Shown: piece after piece, positions 6,683 through 12,211 of the stretch
Numbering within the stretch: the first letter of the stretch is position 1
Layout of the letters: each line of letters opens with the position of its first letter
NCBI GenBank assembly: GCA_023266245.1
Contig: JAHFRO010000045.1
Coordinates: 1 to 18,997 of the forward strand
Length of the DNA stretch: 18,997 nt
Reading direction: 5' to 3'
DNA from: Betaproteobacteria bacterium
Lineage (GTDB): Bacteria > Pseudomonadota > Gammaproteobacteria > Burkholderiales > SG8-41
Position numbers and translations under genes: made by a program
Notes under the pieces: model-generated
What the model saw: the letters and a program-made list of their open reading frames with translations, nothing else
Databases searched by the model: none
What the model was told of the DNA's origin: nothing

Positions 6683-7207
6683 CTACGCATGGCGTCTCCC
6701 GTCGAGCGCATACGTGAGCGAATACGCTAGCGGGGGAACGAGGATCCACTGGAGCAGGGGAGCGATGCCGGTGCCGAGCGGCGGGACGTGAAGCATCGCG
6801 TCGGCGTACTGCCAGCTCATGGTGACCTGCGTGTTCACCCATTCGCTGAACACGGTGTACGCCACGCCGAGGAATGTCGCCGCAACGAGAACACGGCCAT
6901 GCCCGGCGCCCGGCCACCCGCGCCTGCCGAAGACGATGACGGCGAGAAGCAGTGCGGCGGTGCCGATCATCACGTCGCCCGCCGTGCAATGCAGGATCGC
7001 GAACAGTTGGGCCTGCCGCGTGCCCTCCTGCCAGAGCGTATAAGAGGACAGCTGGAGGGTTTCCCAGGCCAGGTTGCCCGCCGCCAGTAACGGTGCGAAT
7101 CGCAGGACGACGAAACGCCAAGCCGGCCGCGAGCGGTACCATGGTACTTCGCCGCTCATTACGGCGCGCCGGGGTTCCCCTGCCGGTATCTGTTCCTTAG
7201 GCGGCAT
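6683..7207 (-). CDS. Uncharacterised four-helix membrane protein
   Basis: The product is 174 aa from ATG 7207, which overlaps the previous stop by 11 bases; ATG 7159 is an alternative without a clear ribosome site. Four hydrophobic helices are predicted by eye at about residues 32-48, 68-93, 105-121 and 145-166. Conspicuous polar residues sit at helix ends: AWETLQL, LHCTAGDV, SEWVNT, and PPLGTGIAPLLQWILVP. I recall similar unnamed proteins in Proteobacteria but know no function. The His-Cys pair (residues 73-74) and Glu-Trp motifs in or near the membrane could bind metal or haem; that is inference. It lies ten bases before the DsbC gene and is clearly part of the same operon. Confidence 0.8.
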   Translation of the reverse strand: MPPKEQIPAGEPRRAVMSGEVPWYRSRPAWRFVVLRFAPLLAAGNLAWETLQLSSYTLWQEGTRQAQLFAILHCTAGDVMIGTAALLLAVIVFGRRGWPGAGHGRVLVAATFLGVAYTVFSEWVNTQVTMSWQYADAMLHVPPLGTGIAPLLQWILVPPLAYSLTYALDGRRHA

Positions 7208-7517
7208 CGCGCGTCTGCCTTTCAGGCAATGGTGTTGCGTCCTTGGGCGCAACGGCCTCGCTCTCCGGCGCCCGGACGGCGGTGTCGGGCGCCGGGACGC
7301 CTTCCTCGGGCCGCTGAACGGCATTCTGCTCGCCCGCCGCCATGCTTCGCGTCATGAGCAGATGCCCGCCGCCGCAGACTGCGAGCATGAGCGCTGCCGA
7401 AAGCCACGCCGAGCCGGGATAGAAAAGCGCCAGCGTGACGGCAGGCGCCGCGCACGCCCCAACGCACAGCCAAGTGGACAGAGAATTACCGGAGCCACAC
7501 TGCTTGTCGTCTTTCAT
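7197..7517 (-). CDS. Small membrane protein with two helices, possibly DUF2933-like
   Basis: The product is 106 aa. A short N-terminal segment (KDDKQCGSGN) leads into two hydrophobic stretches (about 15-31 and 36-55) separated by a Gly/Ser turn and ending VCGGGHLLMTRSM. The remaining half is Pro/Ala/Glu-rich and probably disordered. The 'C..gHLLM.R.M' ending recalls the small DUF2933 family, often found near metal-resistance genes, but the match is by eye and weak. A textbook AAGGAGG site precedes ATG 7517, ten bases after the cytochrome stop, so it is a real gene. Function unknown. Confidence 0.75.
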   Translation of the reverse strand: MKDDKQCGSGNSLSTWLCVGACAAPAVTLALFYPGSAWLSAALMLAVCGGGHLLMTRSMAAGEQNAVQRPEEGVPAPDTAVRAPESEAVAPKDATPLPERQTRDAA

Positions 7518-7527
7518 ATCGTCCTCC

Positions 7528-8262
7528 TTAGCAGCTCCGCCGGATGAAAGTGCTGATCTCGGCGGGATCGCTGAACACCACCTGCGCCCGGTCGCCCATC
7601 GAAGCCGCGCCCACCATCACGGGCTTGCCGCGCGCGGGGCCGCGTGCGGACGAATCGGTCTTGAAGCGCAGATTGAATTCCCAGTAGGGGATCACCTCAC
7701 CGGACGCAGTGGTGACCCAGTATGTGTCGCGGCAGTGGCGAATCGCCGCCACGCTCGCTGCAGGGCCAGCTTTTCGGAGATCGGGAAACGCGGCCAGCGC
7801 CGAGCGCTGGCTTGCCGGCTTCGGCGAACGCGCGCTGCCTTCAGAAATCACCTTGAGATAGGCGATCACGTCGCTTCTCGCCCCGGCGTCCGCGATGCCG
7901 GGAATTTTCATGAAGTTGCCGGGTGCGAACGCGGCCGGGTCGCGCAACCATGCGTCGAGCGTCGTCTCGTTCCACACTGCTCCGGAACGCTTGAGCGCCT
8001 CGGAATAGCGCGAAAATTTCTGGGCGGTGCCGGCCTGGCGCTGCCACACGCCGGCGAGGCTCGGCCCGGTCATGTGCTCGCCCGGCGCGATCGAGTGGCA
8101 TGCGAGGCACGCCTTGAAGTGCCGGCCGCCGCGGTTTGGATCGCCTTCGGCGGCCTGCGCCGTGACGATCCCCGACACTAATGCGGCGGCCAGTCCGACC
8201 GCCGCTAATCGCCGCGAGACGCGCACGTCAATCTTTCGGACCGCGGAACTCAGCCTGTTCAT
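7528..8262 (-). CDS. Exported cytochrome c with a C-terminal extension domain (copy 2)
   Basis: The product is 244 aa. A signal peptide ends near TAQAAEG (residue 40); the cytochrome domain carries CLACH (Cys52, Cys55, His56), MTGPSLAGVW and a likely axial Met118 (GNFMKIPGI). From about residue 173 there is the same extension as in the 4419-5171 protein: IRHCRDTYWVTT, YWEFNLRFKTDSS, GKPVMVGAASMGDRAQVVF, ending in Cys244. The two cysteines (177 and 244) are conserved in both copies and could form a disulfide. A GAGGTGAT ribosome site precedes ATG 8262. It follows the second propeller gene by 48 bases, whereas in copy 1 the cytochrome comes before the propeller gene. Confidence 0.9.
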   Translation of the reverse strand: MNRLSSAVRKIDVRVSRRLAAVGLAAALVSGIVTAQAAEGDPNRGGRHFKACLACHSIAPGEHMTGPSLAGVWQRQAGTAQKFSRYSEALKRSGAVWNETTLDAWLRDPAAFAPGNFMKIPGIADAGARSDVIAYLKVISEGSARSPKPASQRSALAAFPDLRKAGPAASVAAIRHCRDTYWVTTASGEVIPYWEFNLRFKTDSSARGPARGKPVMVGAASMGDRAQVVFSDPAEISTFIRRSC

Positions 8263-8310
8263 TTATCACCTCATTGACGATGCGGTTGTGAGCTCGAATT
8301 GGACCGACGT

Positions 8311-9210
8311 TCACAGTCCTTCGCCCTCGCGGGCGATCTGTTTCCAGTTCTGGCCAGCGTCCGTGGAAACAAACGCGTGCCGCTGGCGGGTCGCGATCGC
8401 GAGCTCGTCCGGCTTCGCCGGGTTCTGCGCGATGTAGAGCACGAAATCCCGTTCCAGGCGTGGCAAACCAAGCGTCTTATCGTTCTGACCGTCGAGCGCG
8501 ATGCGCCGCAGCGCGTCGGCATCTTCGCGCACGAAGTACAGATGCTTGCCGTCGAAATCGAAAAGAACCGCGGTCACCGGCGAGTTCCGGCCGAGGCGTT
8601 TGAAGCTCGCGCCGAAGTCGCGCGACAGGTACAGCCCCCCCAACGTTCCCACGGCAACGGTACCGGTCTCGGCCGGATGCACGGCGATGCTGATCACCTG
8701 CGCGGCGAGCCCTACCGACTCGCTACGCTTCCAGGACTTTCCCTCGTCTGCCGTGAAATAGATTCCCGGTTGCGGCATCCGCGAATTCGGCTGGGCATTG
8801 ACCACGTAGACGACGCTCGTGTGGTAACCGACCGCCAGCTGGTGAAAGTCGGCTTCTCCGAGGAGACCGAGCGAGCTCCAGGTCTTGCCGCCGTCCGTGC
8901 TCTTCATCAAGCCGAAGGGATTGCGCAGTGCAGATCCCGGCGCCGGGTGCCCGCTCGTGTAGATCGCGTTCTTCGCGGCGGAAAATCCCATGAAATCGTG
9001 CGTCGGTCCGGGCGCTTTGCTCCAGCGGCCGTCGCGATAGATCGCGAGCCCGATATGCGCGGGCACGAGCAGTGCTTTTCCGTCGGGCGCGAACGCCAGC
9101 CCGTGCACGTGGTGAAGTATCGGCTCGGCGCTGGCCGGTGGGCCGGCAATGCCGAGCGCCGTCACCGTTCCGATCATAGCCAACAGACTGCGGAGAAAAC
9201 TGGGGCGCAT
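8311..9210 (-). CDS. Exported Asp-box beta-propeller protein, F510_1955 type (copy 2)
   Basis: The product is 299 aa with a signal peptide (hydrophobic stretch ending PPASAE near residue 29). It is a clear paralogue of the 3493-4401 protein: HHVHGLAFAPDGK, HDFMGF, TSGHPAPGSALRNPFGL, and four Asp boxes (STDGGKTW, TADEGKSW, SRDFGASF, STDAGQNW). No sialidase active site is recognisable. ATG 9210 is chosen for the strong GAGGGAGG site five bases upstream; ATG 9225, overlapping the SCO stop as ATGA, would add only five residues. Close linkage with SCO and cytochrome genes suggests a role in the same periplasmic electron-transfer or metal-handling system; this is inferred from context. Confidence 0.86.
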   Translation of the reverse strand: MRPSFLRSLLAMIGTVTALGIAGPPASAEPILHHVHGLAFAPDGKALLVPAHIGLAIYRDGRWSKAPGPTHDFMGFSAAKNAIYTSGHPAPGSALRNPFGLMKSTDGGKTWSSLGLLGEADFHQLAVGYHTSVVYVVNAQPNSRMPQPGIYFTADEGKSWKRSESVGLAAQVISIAVHPAETGTVAVGTLGGLYLSRDFGASFKRLGRNSPVTAVLFDFDGKHLYFVREDADALRRIALDGQNDKTLGLPRLERDFVLYIAQNPAKPDELAIATRQRHAFVSTDAGQNWKQIAREGEGL

Positions 9211-9215
9211 ATGAG

Positions 9216-9223
9216 CCTCCCTC
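9216..9223 (-). promoter_or_regulatory. Ribosome binding site overlapping the SCO stop
   Basis: GAGGGAGG on the minus strand overlaps the TGA of the SCO lipoprotein gene and lies five bases before ATG 9210. It favours 9210 over the overlapping ATG at 9225 and suggests translational coupling of the two genes. Confidence 0.6.
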
Positions 9224-9842
9224 ATTGTTTGAGCAACAGTTTCACGTCGTGGACCATCGCCGCGACCGAGCGGTCGTTGGCGCTGACGTACAGCCGCGCC
9301 CGCCCCTCTGTGTCGAAGACGAAGATTCCGGTGGAATGGTCCACCATGTAGGCGCCGCCACTTTGCCCATGGTCGGAATGAGCGCTCGCGTTCGCGCGGT
9401 CAGCCTGGTAATAGACCTTGAACTCTTTCGCCACCCGCGCAACCTCTTCAGACGAACCGCGCAAACCGAGAAAAGACGGGTGGAAAGCAGGAACGTAGCT
9501 CGCGAGCCTTTCCGGCGTATCGCGCTCCGGATCCACGGTAATGAACAGTCCCTGCACTCGACTTCCGTCGGGACCCAGCTGCTTGACCACCTGTGCCATC
9601 TCCGCGAGCGCAGTGGGACAGGCGTCGGGGCAGTTCGTATAGCCAAAAAACACGAGCGCGACCTTGCCCTTGAAATCGGCGAGCGTCCGGCGGCGCCCGG
9701 TAGGGTCGGTCAGGTCGAAGCCGCGACCCCATTGCGCGCCGGTGATGTCGGTCCCCTTGAATCGTGGTTCCGACTCGCCGACAACGCCGCAAGCGGCGAT
9801 TACGCCGGAAAGGACGAGCGCCAAGACTGTCGCGGTGCGCAT
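9222..9842 (-). CDS. SCO1/SenC family lipoprotein
   Basis: The product is 206 aa from ATG 9842. It begins with a lipoprotein signal (MRTATVLALVLSGVIAAC, lipid Cys18), then a thioredoxin-like SCO domain with GYTNCPDACPT (Cys71, Cys75) and the distal His169 in MVDHSTG, the canonical SCO copper ligands. It also has the TVDPERDTPERL motif typical of SCO1. It would be lipid-anchored facing the periplasm and is the better match to classical SCO1/PrrC copper chaperones of the two SCO proteins here. The frame stays open to 9968, but those residues are Arg-rich and unlike a leader. The ribosome site before 9842 is weak. Confidence 0.92.
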   Translation of the reverse strand: MRTATVLALVLSGVIAACGVVGESEPRFKGTDITGAQWGRGFDLTDPTGRRRTLADFKGKVALVFFGYTNCPDACPTALAEMAQVVKQLGPDGSRVQGLFITVDPERDTPERLASYVPAFHPSFLGLRGSSEEVARVAKEFKVYYQADRANASAHSDHGQSGGAYMVDHSTGIFVFDTEGRARLYVSANDRSVAAMVHDVKLLLKQ

Positions 9843-10166
9843 GCTGGGCGATACCACCGGCTCAACGCGCCGGCCCGCGCGGGCGCCACTGCTCGTTCGG
9901 TTGCGCGCCGCCCGCGAGCAGAAAGCGCCTCCGCGATGCGGAAGGTGCGGCCGGGTACTGGAAAGCATCCATGCTCAAACTTCTCGAAAAAAGACGCGGG
10001 GCGGAAAACACGCCACGACGATCTGTTCCATCTTGATTGATCCGTTCCGCAGCGCGCGGGCGCGGTTTAGCCGGTTCGGGCAACGAGCGGCACGCCGCAG
10101 GCGACGGGGCAGCGAATGGGCGTACGGAAACGCGGTCGCAACCCGTACGCGCGGCCCGGGCCCGGG
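9843..10166. other. 324-base stretch without a confident gene
   Basis: This gap between the SCO lipoprotein and the small secreted protein is unusually long for the island. It holds only short minus-strand frames, including the twin-arginine-like one at 9862-9972. The GC-rich palindrome CCCGGGCCCGGG (10156-10167) abuts the upstream stop codon and could end or attenuate transcription, but has no T-run. A promoter for the SCO-propeller-cytochrome genes may lie here; I could not pick out convincing -35/-10 boxes. Confidence 0.4.
9862..9972 (-). other. Short twin-arginine-like ORF, possibly a leader remnant
   Basis: A 36-codon minus-strand frame begins MDAFQYPAAPSASRRRFLLA and ends GGAQPNEQWRPRGPAR. 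SRRRFLLAGG has the form of a Tat signal n-region, but the hydrophobic core is cut short and no mature domain follows. The ribosome site (GAGAAG) is weak. It may be a relic of a Tat-exported protein or chance in GC-rich DNA. Confidence 0.25.
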
Positions 10167-10619
10167 CTAAGTCAGCAGTCGCTGGAAGAGGTAGATGAGA
10201 GGCGCGCCGCTGCGCGCAGGCGATGTCGCACCGAGCCGCGTCGGCGGGGAAACAGGCGCTTTGCCGCTGACGCGAGACGCCCCTTCATGGGCGAATGCGC
10301 TCGGAGGGGGAGCCCCTGCAGGATCTGCCTTCGGTGTGTAGGTTTGGATGCAATGCAGTCTGCAGGCGTCTTCGATCGCGTTCTGCTGCGGCTTGACGCA
10401 CCCTTGGCCCGAAAGTCCGTCGGCGCAGGCTTCCGCCGCGGTCGTGCGGGCCGCCTCTGGCGCGTTCACCGGACGTTCAGCCAGACCGACACCCACCTGC
10501 AACATGGCCGCGGCCGCCACCAGCAAGGCAGCCCACAGTCGCAGCGATCTCATCAGGTGCTGAAGCATGGTCAGGTAACGGCTCCGCTCGTCGGACACGG
10601 CCATACCACGATAGTTCAT
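10167..10619 (-). CDS. Small exported Cys-containing protein of unknown function
   Basis: The product is 150 aa from ATG 10619, the first such start after an AAGGAGG site (11 bases upstream, long spacing); the frame is open back to 10910 but overlaps argA upstream DNA. A basic segment and a hydrophobic stretch (SLRLWAALLVAAAAMLQVGV, ending LAERP) form a signal peptide or anchor. The mature part has four cysteines in the pattern EACADGLSGQGC and DACRLHCIQTY, then a Pro/Ala-rich linker, ending LIYLFQRLLT. That layout, with paired cysteines and an aromatic Arg-Leu tail, resembles small secreted proteins sometimes seen beside copper genes, but I cannot name a family. It is the first gene of the minus-strand island. 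Confidence 0.62.
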   Translation of the reverse strand: MNYRGMAVSDERSRYLTMLQHLMRSLRLWAALLVAAAAMLQVGVGLAERPVNAPEAARTTAAEACADGLSGQGCVKPQQNAIEDACRLHCIQTYTPKADPAGAPPPSAFAHEGASRVSGKAPVSPPTRLGATSPARSGAPLIYLFQRLLT

Positions 10620-10714
10620 TTTACATGGCGCCTCCTTCGCGTGCCGAGTCGCGTCGGACCGCTGCGCGGCCAGCCGCCGAGAAGAAGTTGCGGCGGCGCT
10701 TTTCCTGGCGTCTT

Positions 10715-10752
10715 TTCTCGCATAATATGTGCTTGAAATTGCGGTAGAATGC
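10715..10752. promoter_or_regulatory. Candidate divergent promoter region between the redox island and argA
   Basis: An AT-rich patch in otherwise GC-rich DNA separates the diverging genes. Plus-strand TAGAAT (10745-10750) and minus-strand TATTAT (10727-10722) are plausible -10 boxes for argA and the island respectively; no good -35 boxes were seen for either. If TAGAAT is used, the argA message starts near 10757 and would exclude the upstream GTG at 10729 as a start. Confidence 0.35.
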
Positions 10753-10793
10753 GTCCGCGCGCGGCATGCGGGGCGGAGCACCCGCAAGCACGC

Positions 10794-10800
10794 AGGGAGG
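10794..10800 (+). promoter_or_regulatory. Ribosome binding site pointing to an ATT start for argA
   Basis: AGGGAGG lies six bases before ATT 10807-10809, in frame with argA. No ATG, GTG or TTG occurs in that frame between GTG 10729 and the conserved body of the protein, so this site is the main evidence for a non-canonical start. Confidence 0.5.
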
Positions 10801-10806
10801 TCGCCG

Positions 10807-12201
10807 ATTTCGAAAGCGTCAGACAAGATCGAAACGTCGGTCCTCGGCACAGCCGAGCCGGCGCCGCAATCGCCGCGGCGGCAGCGGCTTTCGAGCCAGG
10901 ATCGTTTCATCGACTGGTTCCAGTCGGTCGCGCCCTATATTCACGCCTTCCGCGGCAAGACCTTCGTCATCGCCTTCGGCGGCGAAGTCGTGGCCGACGG
11001 CCGCTTTTTCGATCTCACCCATGATCTGAATCTGCTCGCCGCGCTCGGGGTGCGGCTCGTTCTCGTGCACGGCGCGCGTCCGCAAATCGAGGCGAAACTC
11101 AAGGAGCGCCGCCGTCGCAGCCGCTTCCACCAGGGCCTGCGCGTGACCGACGACATGGCGTTGCTGTGCGCGAAAGAGGCGAGCGGCCGGCTGCGGGTCG
11201 AAATCGAGGCGCTGCTGTCGATGGGGCTGCCCAACTCGCCGATGGCGGGCGCCGACATCCGGGTCGCGAGCGGCAACTTCATCACCGCCAAGCCGATCGG
11301 GGTGGTGGAAGGCGTCGACTTCATGCACACCGGCGAAGTGCGCAAGGTGGACGCGCAGGCGATCCAGAAGCGGCTCGACGACAACGAGCTGGCTCTGCTC
11401 TCGCCGCTCGGCTACTCACCCACCGGCGAAGTGTTCAACCTCGCGCTCGAGGACGTCGCCGCCTCGACCGCGATCGCGCTCAAGGCCGAAAAGCTCATCT
11501 TCCTCATGGACACGGTCGGGGTGACCGGCCGGCGCGGCGAGCTGCTGCGCGAGCTGACCGTCAAGGAGGCCGATGCACTGCTCGCGCGCGCCGAGCAGCC
11601 CGACACCGACGTGCGGTTGTATTTGCCGTGGGCGGTGCGCGCGTGCCGGGAGAGCGTGCGGCGCGCCCACCTCATCTCGGGACACATCGACGACGGCCTG
11701 CTGCTCGAGCTCTTCACGCACAAGGGCGTGGGCACGATGCTCACGCCCGATCCGATCGAGACCCTGCGCCAGGCGCGGCTGGACGACATCGGCGGCATCC
11801 TGCAATTGATCGAGCCGCTCGAAGCCGACGGCACGCTGGTGAAGCGCAACCGCGATCTGCTCGAGCGCGAGATCGGCCGCTTCATCGTGCTGGAACACGA
11901 CCGCATCCTCGTCGCCTGCGCCGCGCTCTACCCGTTTGCCGACGAAGCCGCAGGCGAGCTCGCCTGCCTCACGGTCCATCCGGACTTCCGCAACCAGGGA
12001 GCGGGCGAGCGCCTGCTGACGGAGATCGAGGCACGCGCGCGCCGGGCGAAGCTCAAGCGCCTGTTCGTGCTCACCACGCGCGCCGAGCACTGGTTCGTCG
12101 AACGCGGCTTCGTCGAAGAGGGGCCCAACGCGCTGCCGCGGAAGAAGCGCACCCTCTACAACTATCAGCGGCGCTCGGTGGTGCTGGTGAAGCGCCCGTG
12201 A
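10807..12201 (+). CDS. argA: N-acetylglutamate synthase (amino-acid N-acetyltransferase)
   Basis: The product is about 464 aa, matching ArgA length (E. coli about 443). It transfers acetyl from acetyl-CoA to glutamate, the first step of arginine biosynthesis, in the cytoplasm. An N-terminal amino-acid-kinase-like domain begins FIDWFQSVAPYIHAFRGKTF, with GGEVVADG and LVLVHGARPQI. A C-terminal GNAT domain has ELACLTVHPDFRNQGAGERL (acetyl-CoA loop) and LTTRAEHWFVERGF. The start is unusual: the only standard in-frame start is GTG 10729, which lies upstream of the probable -10 box. ATT 10807 has a strong AGGGAGG site and gives the expected length. The GGDEF/EAL gene follows after ten bases. Confidence 0.93.
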   Translation: MSKASDKIETSVLGTAEPAPQSPRRQRLSSQDRFIDWFQSVAPYIHAFRGKTFVIAFGGEVVADGRFFDLTHDLNLLAALGVRLVLVHGARPQIEAKLKERRRRSRFHQGLRVTDDMALLCAKEASGRLRVEIEALLSMGLPNSPMAGADIRVASGNFITAKPIGVVEGVDFMHTGEVRKVDAQAIQKRLDDNELALLSPLGYSPTGEVFNLALEDVAASTAIALKAEKLIFLMDTVGVTGRRGELLRELTVKEADALLARAEQPDTDVRLYLPWAVRACRESVRRAHLISGHIDDGLLLELFTHKGVGTMLTPDPIETLRQARLDDIGGILQLIEPLEADGTLVKRNRDLLEREIGRFIVLEHDRILVACAALYPFADEAAGELACLTVHPDFRNQGAGERLLTEIEARARRAKLKRLFVLTTRAEHWFVERGFVEEGPNALPRKKRTLYNYQRRSVVLVKRP

Positions 12202-12211
12202 AGCGAGTGCG

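Noticed and set aside
8311..9210. Sialidase or glycosidase function for the Asp-box proteins
   Set aside because: Asp boxes alone do not indicate sialidase activity; the arginine triad and FRIP motif were not found.
10729..10806. GTG 10729 as the argA start
   Set aside because: It lies upstream of the likely -10 box, has no ribosome site, and adds 26 residues unlike ArgA N-termini.
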